DNA of 6,218 nt, from the NCBI GenBank assembly GCA_902782955.1, contig CACZPD010000014.1, positions 1-6,218 of the forward strand, read 5' to 3'. Positions 1 through 5,689 of this stretch are shown here, in pieces. Below the pieces are notes generated by a model, which was given only the letters and a program-made list of their open reading frames with translations, searched no databases and had not been told where the DNA came from. Made by a program: the position numbers and the translations under genes. Position 1 is the stretch's first letter, and each line of letters opens with the position of its first letter. The stretch is from an uncultured Erysipelotrichaceae bacterium (GTDB lineage: Bacteria > Bacillota_I > Bacilli_A > Erysipelotrichales > Erysipelotrichaceae).

Positions 1-1
1 G

Positions 2-607
2 GCAAAAGAGATCAAGGACATTTCCGGCTACACACACGGAATCGGCTGGTGCGCTCCGCAGCAGGGAGCCTGCAAGCTGAGTCTGAATGTTAAGGACGGC
101 GTGATCCAGGAGGCGCTGGTCGAGACGATCGGATGCTCGGGAATGACGCATTCCGCAGCAATGGCGAGTGAGATACTGCCCGGCAAGACGCTTCTGGAAG
201 CACTGAACACCGACCTGGTATGTGATGCGATCAATACAGCCATGCGCGAATTGTTCCTGCAGATCGTATACGGCCGTACACAGTCCGCTTTTTCCGAGGA
301 CGGACTCCGTATCGGTGCCGGTCTGGAAGATCTCGGCAAAGGCCTCAGATCCATGGTTGGTACCATGTACGGCACTGCCGCAAAGGGAACCCGTTATCTG
401 GAAATGACGGAAGGTTACGTCGTAAAGATGGCACTTGATAAGGATGACCAGGTATGCGGCTATCAGTTCCTCAGCCTCGGCAAGATGATGGATGCAATTA
501 AAAATGGCATGTCTCCGAACGAAGCTTATGAGAAGAATCTGGGCACGTACGGACGTTTCAAAGAAGAAGACGGAGCGGTCAAATGGATCGATCCGCGGAA
601 AGAATAA
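2..607 (+). CDS. NifU/IscU-like iron-sulfur cluster assembly scaffold protein (5' partial)
   Basis: The open frame runs in from the window edge with no stop; 201 residues are visible before TAA at 605-607. The internal ATG at 101 is not the likely start, because the upstream codons continue a sensible protein (GYTHGIGWCAPQQGACKL). The segment around IGCSGMTHSAAM resembles the GC-x-A/S cluster-ligand loop of NifU/IscU scaffolds. Its cysteine is residue 45 of the visible part; further cysteines lie at 17, 24, 74 and 152. From family knowledge, such proteins hold a nascent Fe-S cluster in the cytosol. Which of these cysteines bind iron here is inference: C45 and C74 are spaced much like the first two IscU ligands, while C152 is farther away than the third IscU ligand. 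The next gene starts 15 nt downstream and is a GGGtGRT protein, a usual partner of this scaffold subtype, which strengthens the call. Perhaps 25-40 N-terminal residues are missing. Confidence 0.8.
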   Translation, partial: AKEIKDISGYTHGIGWCAPQQGACKLSLNVKDGVIQEALVETIGCSGMTHSAAMASEILPGKTLLEALNTDLVCDAINTAMRELFLQIVYGRTQSAFSEDGLRIGAGLEDLGKGLRSMVGTMYGTAAKGTRYLEMTEGYVVKMALDKDDQVCGYQFLSLGKMMDAIKNGMSPNEAYEKNLGTYGRFKEEDGAVKWIDPRKE

Positions 608-610
608 GGA

Positions 611-616
611 GGAGGT
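611..616 (+). promoter_or_regulatory. Ribosome binding site of the GGGtGRT gene, touching the upstream stop codon
   Basis: GGAGGT lies 6 nt before the ATG at 623, inside the longer purine run AAGGAGGAGG that begins within the TAA of the scaffold gene. The arrangement favours translational coupling of the two genes. Confidence 0.75.
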
Positions 617-622
617 GCAGCA

Positions 623-1642
623 ATGGCTTTGTTTGAAAATTATGAAGGACGCATGCCTCAACTGCAGCCCGTTCTTGAAAAGTACGGCTTCAAAAATTTT
701 GAGGATGTGAAGGTATTTACCAACAGCAAGGGTGTTGATGCTTACAGTATCGTTGAAAGCACACAGCCGATCTGTTTTGAAAATGTCAAATGGGCATATG
801 AACTCGGTGCAGCGATCGCCATGAAGGAAGGCGCTGTGAAGGCCGCTGACGCTGCCAAATGGATCGGTGTCGGCCTGCAGGCATTCTGCATTCCCGGATC
901 TGTCGCGGATCAGCGTCAGGTCGGTATCGGCCACGGCAACCTCGGCGCGATGCTGCTGGACGAAGAGACAGAATGTTTCGCTTTCCTTGCGGGACACGAA
1001 TCTTTTGCGGCCGCGGAAGGCGCGATCAAGATCGCTCTGAATGCGAACAAGGTCCGTCAGAAACCGCTCCGTGTCATCCTGAACGGTCTCGGAAAAGACG
1101 CGGCGATGATCATCAGCCGTATCAACGGCTTCACTTATGTCCAGACCAAGTACGATTATCTTTCCGCTGATGTCAAGGAAGATCACGCTCTGACGATCGT
1201 AAGCAGGACCGCTTATTCCAGCGGTGACCGCGCGAAGGTCAACTGCTACGGTGCAGACGATGTACGTGAAGGTGTTGCGATCATGTGGCATGAAGGCGCT
1301 GATGTTTCCATTACCGGGAACTCCACCAACCCGACCCGTTTCCAGCACCCGGTTGCGGGTACCTACAAGAAAGAACGCTGGGAAGCCGGCAAGAAATACT
1401 TCTCGGTTGCTTCCGGCGGCGGTACAGGGCGTACTCTGCATCCTGACAACATGGCTGCAGGTCCCGCTTCCTACGGTATGACGGATACTCTTGGCCGTAT
1501 GCACTCTGATGCGCAGTTCGCAGGTTCTTCCTCTGTTCCGGCGCATGTTGAAATGATGGGCTTCCTTGGCGCAGGCAATAACCCGATGGTTGGTATGACT
1601 GTCGCAGTTGCAGTCGCTGTACAGGAAGCAATGGCCAAATAA
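623..1642 (+). CDS. GGGtGRT family protein
   Basis: This is a complete 339-residue protein. The family is named after its motif, and GGGTGRT is present literally at residues 265-271 (nt 1415-1435). The length fits my recollection of the family (about 330 residues). The start at 623 is set by the strong GGAGGT site 6 nt upstream. Other visible landmarks are a glycine-rich stretch GIGHGNLGAMLL around residue 110, a GHESFAAAEGAIKIA segment around residue 128, and an alanine/valine-rich C-terminus. No signal peptide or membrane segment is seen, so it is probably cytosolic. The biochemical role is not established to my knowledge. Constant pairing with a NifU-like scaffold suggests a part in iron-sulfur cluster handling, which is inference from context. 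The gene is followed by a clear terminator, so the two genes form the end of their own unit, separate from the downstream cluster. Confidence 0.9.
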   Translation: MALFENYEGRMPQLQPVLEKYGFKNFEDVKVFTNSKGVDAYSIVESTQPICFENVKWAYELGAAIAMKEGAVKAADAAKWIGVGLQAFCIPGSVADQRQVGIGHGNLGAMLLDEETECFAFLAGHESFAAAEGAIKIALNANKVRQKPLRVILNGLGKDAAMIISRINGFTYVQTKYDYLSADVKEDHALTIVSRTAYSSGDRAKVNCYGADDVREGVAIMWHEGADVSITGNSTNPTRFQHPVAGTYKKERWEAGKKYFSVASGGGTGRTLHPDNMAAGPASYGMTDTLGRMHSDAQFAGSSSVPAHVEMMGFLGAGNNPMVGMTVAVAVAVQEAMAK

Positions 1643-1670
1643 AACACTATATCCGGATAGTTCACTCTGT

Positions 1671-1707
1671 AAAAGCTCCCAATCACGCTTTGGGAGCTTT
1701 TGTTATG
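1671..1707 (+). terminator. Rho-independent terminator after the GGGtGRT gene
   Basis: A perfect 11-bp inverted repeat pairs AAAAGCTCCCA (1671-1681) with TGGGAGCTTTT (1691-1701) around a 9-nt loop, and continues into TTTTGTT on the + strand. The A-run on the left arm would also give a U-run on the minus strand, so it could act in both directions, although no minus-strand gene is present. It sits 29 nt after the stop codon at 1640-1642. Confidence 0.9.
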
Positions 1708-1791
1708 GAAACAGGCCGCTGAACACATCCGCAATCACCGTTTCAATGCAAGCTGTTTCTTTTAGAGATAGGGTATCGCAATACGTTTGTC

Positions 1792-1819
1792 TTTTCATTT
1801 AAAAGGATTGGAATATAAT
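1792..1819 (+). promoter_or_regulatory. Probable sigma-A promoter of the hydrolase/methyltransferase operon
   Basis: A perfect -10 hexamer, TATAAT, lies at 1814-1819 in an A/T-rich context. A weak -35 candidate, TTTTCA (4 of 6 consensus bases), lies at 1792-1797 with a 16-nt spacer. Transcription would start near 1826, inside the palindrome at 1824-1839, which implies control at initiation. The -10 call is much firmer than the -35 call. Confidence 0.6.
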
Positions 1820-1823
1820 ATAA

Positions 1824-1839
1824 GTTAAGCAAAGCTAAC
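1824..1839. promoter_or_regulatory. Operator-like partial palindrome, site 1
   Basis: GTTAAGCAAAGCTAAC begins 5 nt after the -10 box and covers the expected transcription start. Its outer arms GTTA...TAAC are inverted, while the inner bases pair imperfectly. It matches site 2 at 4784-4799 in 13 of 16 positions, including the central CAAA and the whole CTAAC half. The position suggests a repressor site. The regulator is not in the window; DtxR/MntR-type metal regulators and MarR-type proteins both use short palindromes of this general style, so the class is undecided. Confidence 0.55.
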
Positions 1840-1915
1840 TACATTGCCGGATTTATTTCTTTTTTAATATGAGTTGGAAACGGATAAATAAGACCGGGAT
1901 ATGTACCTGCCGGGA

Positions 1916-1920
1916 AAGGA
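1916..1920 (+). promoter_or_regulatory. Ribosome binding site that fixes the start at 1929
   Basis: AAGGA lies 8 nt before the ATG at 1929. The alternative ATG at 1869 is preceded by a T-rich stretch with no purine-rich site, so 1929 is the better start for the following gene. Confidence 0.7.
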
Positions 1921-1928
1921 AACAGAAT

Positions 1929-2567
1929 ATGAAATATATCGGAATGCCTGTGGGAATGTGGATCCTGTTTCAAAGATCATTCCGTGAGCATCTGGTTTCT
2001 GTATTGGGAACAGATGAAAAAGAAGCGGACCGGATCACGAAGTCCGCAAAGACAAAGTACAGGGAGATCATTTCAAAACTGCCTGAATTTGAGAAAAAAG
2101 ACCGCTTTACCATGAATATCGTCAATTGTGCCATGTTCTGCGCGTTTCTTCTTTCGATGGACAGAAAAGCAGATATTGCAGAAATGACAGATTATTATGC
2201 GCAGGCGATGATGACGAAACCGATGAAATGGTTCTGCCGCTTGTCGGGGAAAAAGAAATTCACGGGAAAAGATATTCAGGGAATGAAGGATACGGCAGCT
2301 TTGAAGGCAGCTGACAGGAATCCTTATTCATGGAATATGGATTTCTATCCGTATACGGATAACAGCGGGTATGAGGCAAGATTTACCAGATGCGGGATCT
2401 GCAGGCTGATGAAAGAATACGGATTATATGAATATGTTCCTGCAATGTGTCATCTGGATTACACGATGAGTGATGCCGGCGGCCGCAGTGTTTTCGTGCG
2501 GCAGTATACCCTGGCGTCCGGCGGTCCTTGCTGTGACTGCGGCTATAAGAAAAAGGAAAATGCATGA
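1929..2567 (+). CDS. ATC-hydrolase-family protein A (L-2-amino-thiazoline-4-carboxylic acid hydrolase-like)
   Basis: The protein has 212 residues from ATG 1929. A longer frame from 1869 would add 20 residues but lacks a ribosome binding site. The C-terminal part shows the features I associate with the ATC hydrolase family: TRCGIC (C155, C158), then MCHLD (C174, H175, D177), then GGPCCDC (C201, C202, D203, C204), with NPYSWNMDF before them. The founding Pseudomonas enzyme opens the thiazoline ring of ATC to a carbamoyl-cysteine on the way to L-cysteine. No carbamoyl-cysteine amidohydrolase is present here, so the true substrate is open. No signal peptide is seen; the hydrophobic patches near residues 5-13 and 66-74 are too short to call membrane spans. 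It is the first gene of the operon and overlaps the next one by 4 nt (ATGA at 2564-2567). It is a divergent paralog of the gene at 3409-4023. The family call is good; the reaction is uncertain. Confidence 0.8.
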   Translation: MKYIGMPVGMWILFQRSFREHLVSVLGTDEKEADRITKSAKTKYREIISKLPEFEKKDRFTMNIVNCAMFCAFLLSMDRKADIAEMTDYYAQAMMTKPMKWFCRLSGKKKFTGKDIQGMKDTAALKAADRNPYSWNMDFYPYTDNSGYEARFTRCGICRLMKEYGLYEYVPAMCHLDYTMSDAGGRSVFVRQYTLASGGPCCDCGYKKKENA

Positions 2568-3409
2568 AGTATCATATTGCAAAAAACACGATCCAGGAAA
2601 CACTGGTCATACCGCTGTTCGGAAGACTTGTTTGTTCGGAGCGTTATCCGGAATTGTTTTCCGATGAATCAGCGAAAAGAATATGCGATTCCCTTGATTA
2701 TGATTTCGATGAAAAGCGGAAAAAGATGGAATCTGTTTTCGGCCTCTTCGGTGCTTTGGAAGTGGCGCAGAGACAGTATGACCTGCAGTGTGAGGTAACA
2801 GATTATCTTGAAAAGCATCCTTTTGCGGCTGTGGTGAATCTCGGCTGCGGACTGGACGATACATTCCGCAAGGCAGACAACGGACAGTGCAGGGGTTATA
2901 ACCTGGATTTTCCGGATGTGATTTCAATCAGAAACGGCATCCTTCCCCCGGGTGAAAGAGAAGAAAACATCGGCTGTGATCTCAACGATTTCAGCTGGAT
3001 GGACCGGATCGATGCGGAAAACGGAGCTGTGTTCTTCGCGGCAGGAGTGTTCTATTATTTCAGAACAGAAGATGTCAGGAAACTGTTCTGTGCCATGGCG
3101 GAAAGGTTTCCCGGTTCTGTAGTGTGCTTTGATTCCTGCAATGCAAGAGGCACGAAGATGATGCGTTCAACCTGGCTGAAGGAAGCAGGGATCACGGATG
3201 TGCAGGCTTACTTTTCACTGGAAGATGAAAAGGAACTGAAGACCTGGAGTAAAGATTTTTCTTCTGTCAGTGCAAAGAGCTATATGCGCGGATACCGGGA
3301 TATATACCGGCATGTCGGTCTGATTCACAGACTGATGATCCGGTTCTGCGACAGATTTGTAAAGATGAAGATCATCCGGATCGCTTTTGCGGAAAAGGAA
3401 AAGAAATAA
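2564..3409 (+). CDS. Class I SAM-dependent methyltransferase, leucine carboxyl methyltransferase/TcmP-like
   Basis: This is a 281-residue cytosolic protein. Residues 10-21 (IQETLVIPLFGR) resemble the N-terminal signature of the LCMT/TcmP O-methyltransferase group. The SAM-binding motif I is VVNLGCGLDDTF at 90-101, and the acidic end of strand 2 is D115 in YNLDFPDV. AAGVFYYF around residue 160 fits the motif after strand 4. Family members methylate carboxyl or hydroxyl groups of polyketides, small molecules or protein C-termini; the substrate here is unknown. The start at 2564 overlaps the stop of the preceding hydrolase-like gene (ATGA), and an AAGGAAAA site inside that gene's end serves as its ribosome binding site. 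Its TAA shares one base with the next ATG (TAATG, 3407-3411). Translational coupling on both sides implies that it works together with the two ATC-hydrolase-family proteins. Confidence 0.85.
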   Translation: MKYHIAKNTIQETLVIPLFGRLVCSERYPELFSDESAKRICDSLDYDFDEKRKKMESVFGLFGALEVAQRQYDLQCEVTDYLEKHPFAAVVNLGCGLDDTFRKADNGQCRGYNLDFPDVISIRNGILPPGEREENIGCDLNDFSWMDRIDAENGAVFFAAGVFYYFRTEDVRKLFCAMAERFPGSVVCFDSCNARGTKMMRSTWLKEAGITDVQAYFSLEDEKELKTWSKDFSSVSAKSYMRGYRDIYRHVGLIHRLMIRFCDRFVKMKIIRIAFAEKEKK

Positions 3410-4023
3410 TGGAAAAAAGAATTGAAGAGTATGTACGTATGTTCGGGCGTACTTTGCAGAAATCAGGTTATCCGGATGCGGACCGGAAGGAATCCGATTA
3501 CAGGAAAAGGCTGGAGGATATGTACGCTTCCGAGGCATTCCGTCAGCACAATGTCTATCCAACAATGAATGTTGTCCATGTTTATGCCGTTATCGGGATG
3601 TGTCTGGAGCTGAAGGACGACGGTCTTCCGGAGAATGAGATCATCAGCCTTGTAAACGAAGTGTTCCGCACGAGAAGAAAAGCGTACGCTGCCTTGATCA
3701 GATGCATCGATTTATATCCCGGCAGCTGGAAGATCGCCCGGAAATGGAACATCAATGACCATGAAAAGCGGGTCAGGGACGGCAGTATCACTTATGATTC
3801 ATTTGAAGTCAGTGAAGAAAAGATCGCATATAAGATTTCCAGATGCATGTATGTCAATATGTTTGAATATTACGGGATACGCTCTTTATGCAGGATCTTC
3901 TGCATGACAGATGAAACAGCGTATAAAAACCTTTCGAGGCATGTAGATTTTATCCGGCATTCAGATCTCTCACGCGGGGATTCCTGTCATGATGAGGTGA
4001 TGAGAAAAAGAAAGACCGGCTGA
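3409..4023 (+). CDS. ATC-hydrolase-family protein B (divergent paralog of A)
   Basis: The protein has 204 residues, and its start overlaps the previous stop by one base. AAGGA at 3395-3399 lies 9 nt upstream of the ATG. Its C-terminal third aligns in register with protein A: RC (C146), an 18-residue gap, then CMTD (C165, D168), then R-x3-L-x2-G-x2-C-H-D (C193, H194, D195). Protein A has the same C-x18-C-x2-D spacing and ends in C-C-D one residue sooner. The N-terminal two thirds are charged and helical-looking (EKRIEEYVRMFGR at the start) and show little resemblance to A by eye. No signal peptide or membrane span is seen. The C-H-D triad in place of C-C-D and the absence of the extra CxxC of protein A suggest a different metal or catalytic arrangement. 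Function is inferred from family only; no substrate can be named. Confidence 0.75.
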   Translation: MEKRIEEYVRMFGRTLQKSGYPDADRKESDYRKRLEDMYASEAFRQHNVYPTMNVVHVYAVIGMCLELKDDGLPENEIISLVNEVFRTRRKAYAALIRCIDLYPGSWKIARKWNINDHEKRVRDGSITYDSFEVSEEKIAYKISRCMYVNMFEYYGIRSLCRIFCMTDETAYKNLSRHVDFIRHSDLSRGDSCHDEVMRKRKTG

Positions 4024-4048
4024 AACGGAAAATACCGGAGGAGTAATT

Positions 4049-4735
4049 ATGAACAGAAAAGATCAGATCCGGAATGCGTATAAAGTTACCGGAGGCAAAG
4101 CGGATTTCTATGATGGTATGATGACATATTCTACTTTTTTGGGAAAGCTGATCTGCCGCGTGGTCTGGAATATGGACGGTGAAAAAAACGTACGATACCT
4201 CGAAAAGGCGCTTTCGGGTGTACCGGAAGATTTTTCGGGAAAACTGCTGGAAGTGCCGGTCGGCACCGGTGTGCTTACAATGCCTGTATACAGGGATCTT
4301 CCGGACGCGGATATCACCTGCCTCGATTATTCGGAAGATATGATGCGGAAAGCAAAAGAAAGAGCGGGAACTATGGGGATCCGCAATATCACTTTCCTGC
4401 AGGGAGATGTCGGCGCGCTGCCGTTTGCGGATGAATCATTTGATGTCGTGCTTTCCCTGAACGGGTTTCATGCATTCCCAGACAAGGAAGCAGCCTATCA
4501 GGAAACATGGCGTGTTCTGAAAAAGGGAGGAACATTCTGCGGCTGCTTTTACATCCGCAGGCAATGTGCAAGAACGGACTGGATCATCCGGAACATGTAT
4601 CAGAAACTTGGTTATTTCACGCCGCCGTACGAGACCGCAGGAAGTCTGAAAAAGCGTCTGGGTGAACTGTACGCAGAAACGGAAGTGACTGCAGTGGAAG
4701 GTATCGGCTGTTTCCGGTGCCGGAAAGCAGGATAA
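4049..4735 (+). CDS. Class I SAM-dependent methyltransferase, UbiE/Methyltransf_11-like
   Basis: The protein has 228 residues. GGAGGAG at 4037-4043 lies 5 nt before the ATG, 25 nt after the previous stop. The SAM-binding core is clear: motif I LLEVPVGTG (67-74; E68, G72, G74), acidic D93 in CLDYSEDMM, motif II/III GDVGALPFADESFDVVLS (119-136) and the RVLKKGGTF turn near residue 160. The EVPVGTG form has a proline where many family members have glycine (D/E-x-G-x-G-x-G); I recall such P-containing variants in active homologs, so inactivity is not implied. It appears cytosolic. The family methylates C, N, O or S atoms of small molecules, and the substrate is unknown. It closes the four-gene run of alternating hydrolase-like and methyltransferase genes and is followed by a hairpin at 4745-4767. 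Confidence 0.85.
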   Translation: MNRKDQIRNAYKVTGGKADFYDGMMTYSTFLGKLICRVVWNMDGEKNVRYLEKALSGVPEDFSGKLLEVPVGTGVLTMPVYRDLPDADITCLDYSEDMMRKAKERAGTMGIRNITFLQGDVGALPFADESFDVVLSLNGFHAFPDKEAAYQETWRVLKKGGTFCGCFYIRRQCARTDWIIRNMYQKLGYFTPPYETAGSLKKRLGELYAETEVTAVEGIGCFRCRKAG

Positions 4736-4744
4736 GGAAAACAA

Positions 4745-4767
4745 AGCTTCCCCGGATAAGGGAAGCT
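4745..4767. terminator. Hairpin after the fourth operon gene, without a + strand U-tract
   Basis: A perfect 8-bp inverted repeat, AGCTTCCC (4745-4752) and GGGAAGCT (4760-4767), surrounds a 7-nt loop. What follows on the + strand is GTAATAAAGAAAAT, with no T-run, so it is a poor intrinsic terminator in the direction of the genes. On the minus strand the hairpin is followed by TTTGTTTT and would look like a proper terminator. It may mark an mRNA 3' end or a processing/stability element, with partial read-through into the next gene. Confidence 0.5.
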
Positions 4768-4783
4768 GTAATAAAGAAAATAT

Positions 4784-4799
4784 GTTAGTCAAAACTAAC
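4784..4799. promoter_or_regulatory. Operator-like perfect palindrome, site 2
   Basis: GTTAGTCAAAACTAAC has perfect 6-bp inverted arms (GTTAGT and ACTAAC) around CAAA. It lies 23 nt before the ATG at 4823, in an A-rich spacer. It matches site 1 (1824-1839) in 13 of 16 positions. TATGTT at 4781-4786 overlaps the left arm and could be a weak -10 box, but no -35 partner is visible, so a promoter here is not established. The repetition of the site before both gene groups implies control by one regulator. Confidence 0.6.
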
Positions 4800-4822
4800 T
4801 AAAAAGCAAAAAGGGGGATCAA

Positions 4823-5689
4823 ATGGCAAAAAAGGATTCACTGAATCAGAAAAAATCAATGAGTGCATTGTTCCGCGGGAAAGCGATCTTCAAACCGCTG
4901 AATACGGGACGGATCGATGAAAATGTGGCATGTGTACGGGAATGGGTCGCCAATATCTTTTTCTATACAAAGGGAAATACAACGGTCATGATCGATGCCG
5001 GGTATAACTATGAACGGCTGAAGGAAAAGATGGGATGGCTGGACATAGATCCTGCATCGATCAGGCATATCCTGATCACACATCAGGATACCGATCATGT
5101 AGGAGCGCTGGAAACAGACAGTGACCAGCTGTTTAAAGAAGCGACTGTTTACATCGGGGAAACAGAAAACCGCTATCTGACAGGCGAAAAAAGAAGAAAG
5201 GTCATCTACGGATTGTATAAACTCCCGATGGTAAAAATGAATAATCAGAAAGTTCTTCTGAAGGACGGTCAGATCTTTTATATCGATGACATCAAAATAG
5301 AATGCCTGCTCGTACCCGGGCATACATGGGGCCACATGGTGTATCTGATCGATGACATGTATCTGTTTACCGGGGATACGATCTGGTTCGGCCAGGACGG
5401 CGGATACAGTTTTATTTCGACGCTGGCGGAAGACAACAAGCTGGCAGTCCGTTCTCTGGCCGGACTGGAAGCTGAACTGCGGAAAAGTAACAGGACGTTC
5501 AAAGTCATAACCGGACATACAGGCTGGACGGATGACCTGGATTTTGTTTTCCGGCACAGGGAGGAACTGTGCCGTCCGTTCACAAGGAAATACAAAGATC
5601 CGTATGCGCCGTATGACGGCTATATCGAGACAGATGATACGGAAGAAGGAGCGCGGAATCATCCGCTTGGAAAGGTAAAAGGAATATGA
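4823..5689 (+). CDS. Metallo-beta-lactamase-fold metal-dependent hydrolase
   Basis: The protein has 288 residues. AAGGGGG at 4811-4817 lies 5 nt before the ATG. The MBL fold is shown by VMIDAGYN (55-62), the metal motif THQDTDHVG (H87, D89, D91, H92), PGHTWGH (H167, H171), FTGDT (D185) and ITGHTG (H232). The canonical H-x-H-x-D-H has become H-x-D-x-D-H, since Asp 89 replaces the second His. I recall this HQDxDH form in Firmicute MBL proteins, so it is a subfamily trait rather than decay. No signal peptide is seen, so it is probably cytosolic. Family members hydrolyse thioesters, lactones, phosphodiesters or other esters; the substrate here is unknown. The C-terminal tail (about residues 255-288) is acidic and charged. 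It overlaps the next methyltransferase by 4 nt (ATGA) and stands behind a copy of the operator used by the upstream operon, so it probably belongs to the same process. Confidence 0.88.
   Translation: MAKKDSLNQKKSMSALFRGKAIFKPLNTGRIDENVACVREWVANIFFYTKGNTTVMIDAGYNYERLKEKMGWLDIDPASIRHILITHQDTDHVGALETDSDQLFKEATVYIGETENRYLTGEKRRKVIYGLYKLPMVKMNNQKVLLKDGQIFYIDDIKIECLLVPGHTWGHMVYLIDDMYLFTGDTIWFGQDGGYSFISTLAEDNKLAVRSLAGLEAELRKSNRTFKVITGHTGWTDDLDFVFRHREELCRPFTRKYKDPYAPYDGYIETDDTEEGARNHPLGKVKGI

Larger units (their letters stand above)
1702..1928. other. Non-coding spacer and leader between the two transcription units
   Basis: About 225 nt lie between the terminator and the start of the next gene. The part 1708-1790 shows nothing I can name. 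The part 1792-1839 holds a promoter and an operator-like repeat. The part 1840-1928 would be an untranslated leader of roughly 100 nt; I see no known riboswitch fold or terminator-like hairpin in it. An open frame crosses 1869-1928 but has no ribosome binding site and is treated as leader. Confidence 0.6.

Noticed and set aside
859..1170. Arg-rich + strand frame inside the GGGtGRT gene
   Set aside because: It is an out-of-frame shadow with repetitive Arg-rich composition and no ribosome binding site.
1311..1734. Minus-strand open frames opposite the end of the GGGtGRT gene and across the terminator
   Set aside because: They are shadows of the GGGtGRT gene, with low-complexity composition and one crossing the terminator.
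1773..1784. Short inverted repeat GTAT-CGCA-ATAC upstream of the promoter
   Set aside because: Four-base arms with a non-symmetric centre are expected by chance, and no second copy was seen.
1608..1802. Short + strand frame spanning the terminator
   Set aside because: It begins inside the GGGtGRT gene in another frame and reads through the terminator hairpin; there is no ribosome binding site.
1840..1928. Possible riboswitch or attenuator in the leader
   Set aside because: I could see no known conserved riboswitch core and no terminator/antiterminator pair.
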